From Akebia trifoliata (taxonomy: Eukaryota; Streptophyta; Magnoliopsida; Ranunculales; Lardizabalaceae), in contig CM030710.1 of the NCBI GenBank assembly GCA_017979445.1, positions 14,742,248-14,806,247 of the forward strand: 64,000 nt of DNA, read 5' to 3'. Of this stretch, positions 21,375 to 32,573 are shown one piece after another. A program made the translations under genes and the position numbers. The notes beneath the pieces were generated by a model that was not told the DNA's origin, searched no databases, and saw only the letters and a list, made by a program, of their open reading frames with translations. How positions within the stretch are numbered: position 1 is the stretch's first letter; each line of letters opens with the position of its first letter.

Positions 21375-21765
21375 AACTAACCTAACTTGGTTGGTAAGGG
21401 TTTCACCTTTGCTAAGGTTCTTTGGTTAAACTTATGGCATATAAAATCATGATCTAATGCTTTAAGACTGTAGAGTATAAAACTTTATGAATTTCGAACA
21501 AAAAAATTCAAATAAAAAATAATTAATTTTCATTGAATTTTAATTTTAAATTTGAGAGTCATGTGAAAGTTTGGTAGCCGTTAATTTTCAAATCTGGATC
21601 ACGTTCAAAATAAAATTTGTTTTTTTTTTTTTTTTTTCGAGATTTGAATTTTTTTCATGAAATTTAGTGTTATGCGGTGATGGATTGCCAATGTGATGGT
21701 GATCTGTTTGAGCAAAAGACCCTTAGTAAGGCTTGAAATCTTAGTAAAGAAAGTTTGTACAAGAG
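21375..21765. mobile_element. MITE-1 copy
   Basis: The left end (CTAACCTAACTTGGTTGGTA ... GGTTCTTTGGTTAAAC ... ATGATCTAATGC) and the reverse of the right end (CTTTACTAAGATTTCAAGCC ... GGGTC ... CACATTGG) form long imperfect inverted repeats. The middle (ATTTTAAATTTGAGAGTC ... TAGCCGTTAATTTTCAAATC) aligns with copies at 32209 and 10680. No coding capacity. It lies about 0.85 kb upstream of the DUF761 start codon. Confidence 0.65.
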
Positions 21766-21879
21766 CCAGTTGGTTCCAACCTAATTTAGGGAGACGTGGA
21801 GGTAAAGCTTACCTGCACTTTCTACTTTTACATAGAGAACTAGCATCAACCGACGATTGAGGTTCTCGTGAGATGCGAT

Positions 21880-23960
21880 GAGAGAAAAAAATAAAGGCAA
21901 AAACAGATTTGCCAGATATTAGTACTTTGCTTCTTGGGTTAGTTCATTTTTTCCACATACGTACTTTTAAAACTCATCAATTCGACTCAAAAAATTGGTC
22001 GAGTAGACTCGATGCGGTTGGATTTTTAACTTGAAAATTCAGCTGAGTCAAGTTGAAACTCAATAGAGTGAGTGGTATTAAGTTAATTCTGAGACTTCAT
22101 TTCCCCCAAACCCCTATTTTCTGCCAAAAATTCATATAAAAACTCTTGTTTTCCACCCGCGGTATCCACCATTTGATCAAAGCTCTTTTAATCTATTCAA
22201 CCTCATCTTCAAAACCATAGATTTCAAATACTAGGCTTTTGCTTTTTCTACCAAATATCCATCATTTTCAAGTTTTAACTTTTAAAATTTTGCCTTTAAT
22301 CCATCAACTTTAAAAAAAAAATCCTTTTTTTTTTTTTTGCGTCAAAACTGTTAATCAATGATTTGATGACTCCTCAAGACTCCAAACCAACTCTTACATC
22401 TTAGGAGTTTTCTATAGGCATGTCCATATATAGTCAAAGTCAAAATCCGAATTAAAAAAACAAATTGGATTTTATCCAAAAATTTGGGATTCGAATTCAT
22501 ATATTATTTTCATGTTTGAGTTAATATTTTTGAGATACATATTCAAATATTAATTAAAATTACCAAAAAAATTTACATGTATCTCAAGGAAAGTCCCTGA
22601 GAACTTGAAAAACTTAGAATTAAAACCAATGACTCTAAACGATAATCTTATAAGAAAAGCAAAGACTGTATTTGTATTCAAACACTGAAAACCGTAAGAT
22701 AGTTATAATAAGAATGCTGAAATTCAAGTCACAAGAAAATTTTGAAAAATTCCTCAATTTCCATGCTAAGTTGTAGGTCCAACAAGGATGTTTTTTAAAA
22801 AGTTGGAATTTTAGAAATTCGAGTACATCATTAGACTCATAACATAAAGTTATTAGATGTGGACTAGAAGTTTACATAAAGTTATTAGATGTGGACTAGA
22901 AGTTTGCCTGATCAAATGAAGACCTGAGCATAGTAAAATCAATTAACTAAAAAAATATTTTAAAAATGACACTTATGTCCCTAAATAATATAAATACCAA
23001 ATATAAATAAAATTTATTGATTTTCTCATAAACTCTTTACAACTTTAAGAGAAAACCCAAACCCCAACGCTTTGAGAGAGAATTTGAAGGCAAATGAATA
23101 AGAACCGGGAAGTCCTAAAGAAACGAAAAGCAAACACGGTGAAAAAAAATCATCAATTTGAACAGTGCTAGTTCCTGATCGGAGCAAGTTGAACTAAGGA
23201 GTTCGAGACCCAAAACATTATTCGTCGTAGTAACAATGCAAGAATCAAGGCAGGGAGATTTTTTTTGGACCTTTTCAGTGGTCAAATATTTTCTTTAAAG
23301 GTTTTTCTCCCCAGCCCAAAATCCTAGATTGGGCAAAAACTAAGTCAAAGGATGCACGTTTTTCGAAAATACATGATTGACTAGTGAGTTTTCGACTATT
23401 TTAAGTTATAGATTGACTTAAACGATCCTTAAATATACGTTGAAAACGAAGAAAAATCAAATTTTGTGTCAAAGATTAAAATTTTGAAGAAAAAAAATTC
23501 CTTCATATTGTGGTTGCCACCCAACGCTTGGACCCTCTTCGCCATGTTTTGGTGTTTTTCAATTTTCAATTTGTGACATAATTATATTTAAATTTCTTGC
23601 ATAGATGTTTAAATTACATTTAATATTTATTTCAAGAACCTTGATATTATCGAGATGTTGAGGTTGACGATTATACGATGGTTGGATCAATTTAGTACGG
23701 AGGGATATTATGCATGCTTGTATGCTTAGGTACCCAGAGTGAACCACACATAATTAGTCATGGACTCATGGTGACATCACGTGCTTATGAGTCTCAAAGT
23801 CCGCGATTCTCATGGTTGTCATGAGAGATGACAGATTCTTTTGATGTGGGTGAGTCTTGCCGTGTCAATAGTGCGGACAACAGACCCCTACGGTGTTAGG
23901 TGAGTTGGTAGCTATAGTGTGGGGATAATAGACTCCTTTCATTTTGAGTGAGTCCTCGAG
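21880..23960. other. Intergenic, no gene
   Basis: AT-rich DNA with homopolymer runs (for example 22318-22340). Apart from the 32-bp duplication at 22842 I see no conserved coding, RNA gene or recognisable element. Confidence 0.5.
22842..22905. repeat. Perfect 32-bp tandem duplication
   Basis: The unit ACATAAAGTTATTAGATGTG plus GACTAGAAGTTT occurs at 22842-22873 and again at 22874-22905 with no differences, so the duplication is recent. Confidence 0.95.
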
Positions 23961-24138
23961 ATTACATTGGACAATAAAAAATGACGAAAAAAGTTGGGAT
24001 TCTAATTTTTTTTAGATTTCATTGTAATGTTTGATTCGAGTCTCTATTTTGCAACTATAATATATGCATTTTGAGTATTTTAAGAAAATCTATCTATTAT
24101 CGAAGTCAAAAAAAATTTAAATTACATTGCAATGTCAA

Positions 24139-24351
24139 GTTCAACAATTTTAATGTTGAGTTCAATATTTTTATCATCAAGATCAACAATTTTAGTGTCA
24201 AGTTAACATTTTTTTTATTGTGGAGTTCAACATTTTTATTATCTAAGTTAATATTTTTATTATTGAGTTCAACATTATTATTGATAAGATCAATAATTTT
24301 TCGACTTTTTTTTTTATTGTCTACATCAACAGTTTTTGTTATCGAGTTCAA
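24139..24351. repeat. Degenerate minisatellite, about 21-24 bp unit
   Basis: About nine imperfect units around GAGTTCAACATTTTTATTAT inside the terminal-inverted-repeat element. Open frames on both strands here (Asn/Lys- or Phe/Leu-rich) are by-products of the repeat. Confidence 0.8.
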
Positions 24352-24557
24352 AATCTTAAACTAAAAAATAAGAGATATTGATCTCAACAACACAAATGTT
24401 GATCGCGATGATAAAAAGTCTTGAACTCAACATTGCAAATGTGATTAAGAATTTTTTTTGTTTTTTTCGACCTCGACACTAGATGAATATTATTGAAAGA
24501 GTTGTTCTGAAGTGGCACAGAACTGACCTCATTTCGCACTTTTTCTGACATAGATGT

Positions 24558-24885
24558 GGGCATAGAACCATAATTATTTTTCACTCGTATCTCAATGAAA
24601 AACATCTATGGTTTGTACACACCTCCACTCCAATAAAGTGCAAAATGTGGTCAATCTTTGAAGTCACTTTAATACTATTCCTCAGGTCATACGCAGAATC
24701 CATATATTATAGTTGCGAAATGGGCATAGAACCATAATTATTTTTCACTCGTATCTCAATGAAAAACATCTATGGTTTGTACGCTCCTCCACTCCAATAA
24801 AGTGCAAAATGTGGTTAATCTTTGAAGTCACTTCAATATTATTCCTCAAGTAATACGCAGAATCCATATATTATAGTTGCGAAAT
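24558..24885. repeat. 164-bp tandem duplication
   Basis: 24558-24721 and 24722-24885 are near identical (GGGCATAGAACCATAATTAT ... ATATTATAGTTGCGAAAT), with only a few differences, for example ACACACCTCC against ACGCTCCTCC. Confidence 0.93.
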
Positions 24886-24966
24886 GGAGGCTCAAATCAA
24901 ATGTTACAATGAAATCTTCAAAAGAAATTAGAATGCCAACTTCCTTCGTCGTTTTTTATTACAAAT

Positions 24967-25842
24967 TATCAAAATAGATTAAAAATACATCTAAATGTTC
25001 AAAATTATAAGTTCATCATTCGTCATTCACAAAAACAAAAAAAAAAAAAAACAAAAAAATTGACATATACGATTGTAATCCCTATTGAAAAATCCAAGTA
25101 TGTGAATTAAGAATGTAATTTTCCCACAATTAAACCCAAAGGATGGCATTAAGAATGCAAGCACATGACTTTTAATATCCACTAGGGGAAATAAGTTAAT
25201 CCTTTAATGTGATGTGAGAGCACATGATTTTGTTCTTGTAATTGCATTCCAAGAAGGTTCACATCCATGGAGTGAATGATACTTAAATTTACTTAAAGGT
25301 GATGCCCCTGGTTTTAAAAACAGAGGAATTAGGTGATTTAGTTGTTATTTCAGGCAGACCTTTGAAAAAGCATTGTTTTTCTAAATTTTAGTGGTTTCGG
25401 AGAAGAGACGAAAAGGAATAATTTAATAAGATCAAGGGTGTGCACCTCGTGTTACTTAAGTGATGAGGAAGTTGCTTTATGTCCTTCTTTATTTTATTTA
25501 TTTATCTATATTTAGTAAGATGTTTCCTTAAGAAGAAAAATATATGCCTTAATTTGTTGATAGTGGATTGAAAAATAAAATAAATAAAACATTAAAAGTT
25601 AGATTGAAGGGACATCTAAAATTATCTGCTTTGGTTTGTCCACTTTGAATTGAAGTACAATTTTAGACTTCTTTTCTGGGGAAATTTTTTTCCAAGAAAT
25701 CATGTATTGGATGATTCGCTCTTAATATCGCTCGTAATGATTGGAAGTAAAAATCAACCCCTTTTATTTTTATTTTTTATTATTAGTATAATCGACACTT
25801 TTATTCAGTTCAATGAGTCTTTTAATAAGTTATAGGAAAATG
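24967..25842. other. Intergenic, no gene
   Basis: AT-rich sequence with an A-run at about 25035-25060. No conserved coding stretch, repeat or RNA gene recognised. Confidence 0.5.
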
Positions 25843-26033
25843 CTAGCCTCAACCAACGGTTTGAGACTCTCCATCAACGTGACTGTTGGTATGTTAGGAT
25901 TCCAAAAGAAATTGTATCCCTACGAAAATGTGTTAATCCCTAGAAGATTGTAATTTATCTCTAAGAAATCCGTGTTCTTCCTCAAATCTTATCCGTTATG
26001 TTGACGGAGAGCCTCGATCATGTGTTGAGGTTA
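25843..26033. mobile_element. MITE-2, complete copy (about 190 bp)
   Basis: The left end CTAGCCTCAACCAACGGTTT, GAGACTCTCCATCAACGTGAC and the reverse of the right end CTAACCTCAACACATGATCG, AGGCTCTCCGTCAACATAAC form terminal inverted repeats of about 40 bp around about 110 bp of non-coding sequence. A target duplication is not clear. Confidence 0.7.
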
Positions 26034-26309
26034 GAAAAGTCTTAAGTTATATCAGTGAGTCTTATAATAAGTTATATTTGCGCTCTATCATTGTTTTGTA
26101 ACCAATTCTCTCTCTCTCTCTCTCTTTCATATAGTGAGGCTTGTGCTGAAGTGTATAAAAGGGAATCAGATTTTAAGAGTTACCACTGATGATTTGTACC
26201 AATGTTTTAAAAATCGAATCGATGAACTAACCGAAATTTTGATTAATTGGTCGGATTGGTCTGACCAGGATTCAAATCGGTTGGACCGATTTATAAAGGG
26301 GATCAAATT
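26034..26309. other. AT-rich stretch with (CT) run and CGGTT-type repeat
   Basis: (CT)10 at 26107-26127. 26190-26300 holds GTTTTAAAAATCGAATCGAT, AACCGAAATTTTGATTAATT and CGGTTGGACCGATTTATAAA, which resembles a common plant MITE terminus built on 'accgaaccgg' motifs. An ORF over it is not a gene. Confidence 0.4.
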
Positions 26310-26668
26310 ACATATATATCATTTAAGGAGAAATCAAAAAATTAATAAGGGTCTTTAGCTCAAATGGATTAAGAAATTAATAATCCACCAACCACTTCTC
26401 TCTAGATTTCATAGAAAAATTCAAATCCAAAAAATTATTCAAAAAATAATTTATTGGGCTTGATCCTAGATTTTGAAAATGGACGACTACTACTAAACTC
26501 CCACGAAACTCTAAAATTTAATAGTGAAAATAATCAGTTTAAGATTTTTTTTAAGTCCAATTTTGTTATTTGCATCCCTGTAGCATGTGATCATTTTTAG
26601 ATGTTACAAGGTGAGTTGAACGACTTAGTAAGATTTGAAATCTTACTAAGTTAGTAAGGCCAGACTTA
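26310..26668. mobile_element. MITE-1 copy, reverse orientation
   Basis: The right end CTTAGTAAGATTTGAAATCT, TACTAAGTTAGTAAGG is the best preserved MITE-1 terminus. Next to it is TAGCATGTGATCATTTTTAG, matching the subterminal part of the 32209 copy in reverse. The left side (TTAATAAGGGTCTTTAGCTC, AATAATCCACC) matches the other end. Confidence 0.65.
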
Positions 26669-27489
26669 CAAAGAAGCTTATAGAAATGAAAATATCATAA
26701 AGAGAAATTTATCAAATCGGCACAATTTTCAAACTTATTTACCAAAATGGTAAATTGTAGCAAATATTTCTAGAAACGGTAATTTATCATTTTCGGATAT
26801 TTTTTTTTTACCAAAAATATAAAAAAAATAAAATCTAATTTCTTTTTTATATCTTAAATATCATTTTTTGTTTTACTTATGCATTTACCATTCTAACATT
26901 AACAATACATTAAAATCCAACTAAATCTTTTTATTATTTTTAATCTTCTAACAAAAAGTTGTTCTTCGTCTTCTCCATCTCTCCAAATCTGAGACATCTT
27001 CATCTCCTCTCTTGCTCAAATGGATCTTCAGATACACCAAAATTGAACGACGACAATAACTTAAATCGACCAAGTCTTCTCCATCTCCCCAAATTTGAAA
27101 TCACGTCTTCATCTTCTCTCTTGGACAATTCACTCTCTTGTTCTATTTACTATCTAAATTGATTTCCTCTCTTAAGTATTTTTTTATTTTTTACTTATTT
27201 GAAGCTACATTTATTTGACTAGTAGTTCAATTTCCTTATTTTTTGTTCTATGATTATTATTTTATATATATTAAGGTACATTGTGATTGATTAATAGTTC
27301 AACTAAATTCCATTTTTTTTTTGAGTTAATTTTATTTGTTTACATATTTGAAGCTATTTCTTGTTGATTAATAGATCAATTAAATTTATTATTATGTTTT
27401 AGTTTTTTAATATTTTAACTTACATTTTTACTTGTTGATGGCTCAATTAAATTCCTTCATGTTGGTTTAGTTTTTTTTTTTTTTTTACA
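26669..27489. other. Intergenic, AT-rich, with short diverged repeats
   Basis: 26965-27125 holds two related segments (TCTTCTCCATCTCTCCAAAT and TCTTCTCCATCTCCCCAAAT, each followed by CTTCATCTnCTCTCTTG). 27215-27460 holds four diverged units with a period of about 73 bp, each with TTGATTAATAGTTCAACTAA. No gene; the ORF at 26959 has no recognisable domain. Confidence 0.5.
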
Positions 27490-29167
27490 TGTAGATACTT
27501 GATTTTCGATTCCAAATATCACTTTTACAAAGGTTCGGAGTTGCTACCATTCATTTTTGTAAAAGGGTGTGAATGGTCACCCGAGGTACATTTTTAGAAA
27601 AAGTGTCGTTTTTGGCATTTAGTGACTCTCGTATAGATAAGATACTAATTAACCTAAGATTAAAGTAAGTTGTCCGATTAGAGATAGAGGAAGGTGTTAG
27701 GCACCCCTCTCTCTCCATCAAATGATGATAACCTCAAAATAACTCGATCATTTTTTAATAAGAACGAAATAAAATAAAATTATCGCATGTGTTGACGACT
27801 TGTACCTTAAGAAGGGGTTTGCTTTCAGCTCGGATTATAGGATCATCTCAATGAAGAAGATGATCCCTATAAACATTAGCCTTGGGAATAACATGTGTTT
27901 TTGAAAAGTGTTAGTTAATGGTTATGGGTCCATTTTCATGGGTTGAAAAGGACCTGAATACTGGTTGCCTTAAAATGACTTAAAGGGTTAAAATGATTTT
28001 ATTTTAAAAATGGTTACAACCCTTATACTTTCAATCGAACCAAAGTCCGATCTATCAGAAATAGAGGAGTGGAAGCATCACATCTTAGAAATTTTCTAAA
28101 CGAAAAAATAAAGAAGTGAGAAGAGACGTAGAAGAGGGAACCAGAGAGGGGAGAAAGGGAGAAATACAATGTTATCCTCAATCCTACCTTGAGACTTGGG
28201 TTTTTTTTGTCTTCTTTTATTCCTTCTTTTCTTCTTCTTGAGTCTTTAATAAAGTTGTGAGAATATATATATATTTTTAGAGTGGATGAAATGAGGAGAG
28301 TAGAGAATTGAGAAAAAATTTTAAACTTAGACTTGGTATCATTTTTAGGAAATGAGGAGGGGTATTTATAGGATTGGGAGGTTATTTTTTAGGGTAAAAT
28401 GGGGTGGAGAAATAGAAGAGTAGAGAATGCCATGTGATTGAAGGTGAGGATTTGCAATTTAGAGTTAGGTGAGGGAGGGTATTTGTGTAATGAAGGTAAA
28501 TGGATAGTTTTTTATCTAAATGGTTTGAATCTTCCCCAACCCATTTGGGTGGAGTATTTGGTGAGGTGAAATGATGGGGGGTTTAGTTAAAAGAATGAGA
28601 TTGAGTATTAGTTGGGATGAGAAGGTGTGGTGTTTGATTAAAAGAATGGGTTGTGTAAGGAGTTAGGTGTTTAGGTTTTTAGGAGGATGAAGGAGATTGT
28701 GACAAGTGTAAAAATAGTATGAAGATGGAGTGTTTAGGTGAATTGATTGGAGGGCATGGGTGTAGAGATGACTTGTGAGAATGGGTTGAGGGTGAATGAT
28801 GAAAAAAGATGTGGGTTGGGATGGATGTGTTAGAGAAAAGTGATGGATTACATTAATGACATGGAATATAGGGGGTATGGGTTGTGATGTGGGTTGGTGG
28901 TTGTATTAGAGAAAGGTGATGGGTTAGGTATGGTAGAATGATTTTTGGGAGGTGAGTTGTGGTGTGGACCTGTGTTCATTTGATGATCAAAAGTTAATTG
29001 GTTGTTGTGATTCATTTGTGATTAATGGTTTGTGGATTATGAATGTGGATTTGAATTGATTTGGGCTTTGGTGTGTTAGGCTTGGGTTTTAAAAAATGTT
29101 TTAGACTATTTGGGATTAGTTAGGGTATATTTTAGAATGAATTTTTTAGGGTGGGTGTGTTTTAGGG

Positions 29168-30667
29168 TATAAACACCCCATTTTTGCACTCGCCTGATTA
29201 ATCAACTCGTCAACCCGTTTGCGATGGTTCCCAATAATGGATGAATATTCCAATATTTTTATTTGTTACTAAATATGTTTCAGAAATTCAGATGAGGTAT
29301 CTGAAGCAAACAAAACTTTAGAAACCACGCTATGCTAGGAAAATAAAACCTCAAAACGTAGAAATCATCATTCTTCGAACAAAAAGAAGCTTTACGAGAA
29401 AAATCACTAAAAAATGATCAAATTACCAATATACCCCTAACATCAAAACATCCCTAGAGCCTACATACGTTTAGGAAAACCCTTTTAAACATATAAAACA
29501 ACAAAGTAAAATCAAATAAACCATTCCGCCAATTTTCACCAAATTTGAAAAAATTACGAAAATGCCCCTCATATGATTCGCAATCATTTCATGCCAAAAA
29601 AAACTCATAAATGATAAACTGATAATCTCATCGAATTCCTTACAAAAAATTGATTCCAAAACATCGAAAAATGACTCCTCAACACAAAAGTCCTCTTCGG
29701 GGGTGAAATGATAATTTTCTAATTTTAAAAATTTTAAATTTGGAAATTAATAAATAAAATATTAATTAATGCAAAGTTAAACCTTAATAAAATTAAATTA
29801 AAATTTTGAGCAAAGAAAATAAATCAATCAAACCCTTAGGAAAATTTTAGGTGGTTGCCCACTTATTTAAGTAGAGCCCCCTTAATATTTATTAAAAGAC
29901 CCCTCAATCCGGGGGCTCAAAGAATTAAAGATATAATTAAAAAACTTAAAAATATATTCTTTCAGTGTACGCAAGATTAAAAATCCTAAATTCAAAATCC
30001 TAATGAAAAACCCTAATCATCTTATCTTAAGCGACCTAATCCAACACCAATTCTACCCAAAAAATTCTATAAATATAGAGCTTCCACAACCTAATTTCGC
30101 AGGAAAAAGAAAATCCTAGGAAAAGAATGTCAAAAAGTCTCTCTGGCCTTCCCCAAACCCTAATTTTGAAGTCCTAACCCCCTACCTAGCATCCAACCCC
30201 TAGTTTTTGTTCAAAAAAACTCCCAGAAACCTTCCAAAAACATCTAAAAAATCTTTAGAAAATATAGAAAACACTCAGATCTAGAAGAAAGATACTTCAA
30301 CTTTGATATCAGAAACATATCTAGTGACGGAGGAATAACAAGGAAACTCATACAAGGACACTCTCCGTCAGTACTGAGGGACCATTGTAATCTGCTAGGT
30401 AATTATTTTTATTTCTTTTTTATTAATTTTTAGGTTTATTTTGCAATGTAGTGGGGAATAGTAGAGACCGGCATTCGCCGAGCGGGGTTGGTGCTTAAAA
30501 CCTTCCAACCCTGTAACGTGATCTCCAGACCCGTAGTTTCTTTTTCGTAGATTATTATCATTTATCTGTTTAGAATCGTGATTAGGTTCCTAGACCATAA
30601 TAACTAGGTGGTGACTCCATAACCCAAAAAAAGTCGATCCGCAACCTGCGAATCGATAGCGCTTTCA
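29168..30667 (+). repeat. A3 5' LTR
   Basis: 1,500 bp, TATAAACACCCCATTTTTGC to GATAGCGCTTTCA. TATA box TATAAATA at 30069-30076. Next to it at 30067-30105 is the sequence ending the U3 part that is shared with 58753-58790. Compared with A1/A2 LTRs it lacks most of the TTTTAGATAG minisatellite. Confidence 0.95.
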
Positions 30668-30668
30668 A

Positions 30669-30686
30669 TGGCGACTCCGCTAGGGA
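30669..30686 (+). other. A3 primer binding site, tRNA-Arg type
   Basis: TGGCGACTCCGCTAGGGA one base inside the LTR. It differs by one base from the tRNA-Arg complement used by Ogre/Tat elements (TGGCGACTCCGCTGGGGA). Confidence 0.85.
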
Positions 30687-31379
30687 TTTTGAGGATCAAA
30701 CTTAAAAAAAATCTCAAATATTGATACATTGCCAAATAAGCCTAGTTTTTGTGTTTATTTTATTTTATTTTATTTATATTTTTATTTATTTATTTTTTAT
30801 TTTTAGATTTTATTATTTTTGTTCTTGTGGCATCATTTGATTAGATTTTGAGTATGATATTCTGAAATATTATGGTTCAATCGAGGGTTACTTGGGATGA
30901 TCCTAAATAATTCAAAAGGTTAGTTTCCTTAAAGATGGAATGATGGTTGTTGAACCTTGAAAATTGGAAAAAAAAACTTTTTATTTATTATTTTTGAGGT
31001 ACATGCGTCTGATTTTTGAAAAAAAAAAAACGAAACAAATTGTTTTTTTTTGGGCTTGCTGTTAGTAACAAATAAGAATTTTTATGCATGGTGTGCCGCT
31101 AGTAAGAAGAGGAATTTTCTCTTCCTATCTTCTTCTCCCATGGAAGAAATAAGAAGATAGCAAGAAAGAGACGTCCATCTCTCATTCTCTCTCTCTCTTA
31201 CTTCTTACTTCTTCCTTCTCCACCAAACCAACGACCCTCCATTAACGAACCAACGGTAAAATTTGAATACACCTCTCTCTCTCTACCTCTCTCTCTTTTA
31301 ATCAATATGTGTTTTGATTCTGTTTGAAGGAGAAGTAGTAACTTCAATTTGTTTATTATTTATTTCTTCTTCATGGGTT
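30687..31379 (+). other. A3 leader, first part
   Basis: AT-rich with T runs and (CT)n tracts near 31185 and 31270. GGTGTGCCGCTAGTAAGAAG to CTTCTCCCATGG aligns with the A1 leader in reverse (13720-13790). No gene. Confidence 0.6.
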
Positions 31380-31900
31380 CCTGACTGGTAAGTGTTTCTT
31401 GTGGAGAATCCACGCTGGTTCATTATCCCAGTGAACCCATTAGATGAGATTCGATTTAATTTCATGCTTTAAAGGGGAGAGAAGGAAAGATGGTCCAAGA
31501 TGATCCCCATCGAGAGGATCACAAGGCAGAAGGTTCTGTATCATATGGTGGCAGCAACTTCCAACACAATGATAGATATGGAGGGCTATGTGCTACATGG
31601 AGCTAGCATGGAATTGATAGCACTAGAAAAAATTCTCAAAAAAATCAGGTCGTCATTTATCGTGTTGCGGTGGTTTCATGCTAACACAACAGAAATCTTG
31701 GGGCAATAGGGTCTGTTATGGTACAAACCACAACACATATGTTGAGTACATCCAAGGGCCTGTTACAATCAGCTTAAATGGACCAGTTCTGTCCATGATG
31801 TGGATCAGTTACCTGTGTGCAAAGCTAAAAAATTATGGATAAAGTTAAAGTTTGGTGCTTGGCTTACATTTTAATTTTGATGCATAAGCCACTTTTTCAT
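31380..31900 (+). other. A3 leader segment of distinct composition, possibly captured sequence
   Basis: Less AT-rich than its flanks and without a match in the A1 or A2 leaders. It opens with CTGACTGGTAAGTG, a good 5' splice-site consensus, and holds a 69-codon ATG frame (31500-31709). I do not recognise the protein. It may be a transduced host gene fragment or simply unique leader. Confidence 0.3.
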
Positions 31901-32208
31901 GTTTTGAAAAAGTAGCGAGTATCACCTACGGTAAAAAAAACAAAAAAAAAAGATTTGTTGTGAGTGTGTGTGCTGGCAGCAACCATGCCAAGAAAAAAAA
32001 ATTCCTTTATATGCTTGGCAGACCTTTTATTGCAATTTTTATCATAAGAATATGATTTTATTGAGTTTGATACACAACAAACAAATCATGGTGAGGGACC
32101 CATATAACAAACTCTGAGTTGGGACTCATATCTTTTAAAGGGTTGGGTCCATTTTTGTTTAAAGTGACTGATGTTTCTAATTTTAAAATTTGTTGAATCC
32201 AAGAGGTA

Positions 32209-32573
32209 AGACTATCCTCACTAATTTAGTGAGATTTCAAATCTTGCTAAAGATTTTGGACCTCACCACGTGGCATCTAAGAGCATGATCCAATGCTACA
32301 TATTTGTGGAGGACAAAATTCTAAGAATTTTTTAAAATAAAATTTTTAAGAAAAAATTTTAAAATTAATTTTCATTTTGAACTTTGATTTTAAATTTGAG
32401 ATTTCGTAGCCACCCATTTTCAAAACCTTGGATTTAAGCGAAAAAAATTCAATCCAAACTTTTTCCATCAAATCTAAAAAAAAATTGGAGTTGGATTATC
32501 GATGAGATGATGGTCCACATGAACTCAATAACCCTTAATAAGGTTTAAAATTTTACTTAGTTGGTTAGGATAA
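32209..32573. mobile_element. MITE-1 copy inside the A3 leader
   Basis: The left end CTATCCTCACTAATTTAGTG, AGATTTCAAATCTTGCTAAA and the reverse of the right end TTATCCTAACCAACTAAGTA, AAATTTTAAACCTTATTAAG form long imperfect inverted repeats. The middle TTGAGATTTCGTAGCCACCC, ATTTTCAAAACC aligns with copies at 10680 and 21375. It sits downstream of a GTGTGCTGGCAGCAAC motif, as the A1 copy does in element orientation. Confidence 0.65.

Larger units (their letters stand above)
23968..24966. mobile_element. About 1-kb element with long terminal inverted repeats, non-coding
   Basis: The left arm 23970-24075 (AATAAAAAATGACGAAAAAA, GTTGGGATTCTAATTT, AGATTTCATTGTAATGTTTG, GCAACTATAATATATG) matches the reverse complement of 24860-24965. 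Arms of about 110 bp suit a non-autonomous Mutator-like or foldback element. Exact ends and target duplication are not resolved. The inside is a minisatellite plus one 164-bp tandem duplication that includes part of the right arm. No transposase. Confidence 0.7.

Noticed and set aside
24071..24364. 97-codon plus-strand frame and an 81-codon minus frame
   Set aside because: Both come from the 21-24 bp minisatellite; composition is extreme and no domain is present.
30669..30686. tRNA-like sequence next to LTR ends
   Set aside because: These are primer binding sites complementary to tRNA 3' ends; no cloverleaf-forming tRNA gene is seen here or elsewhere in the window.
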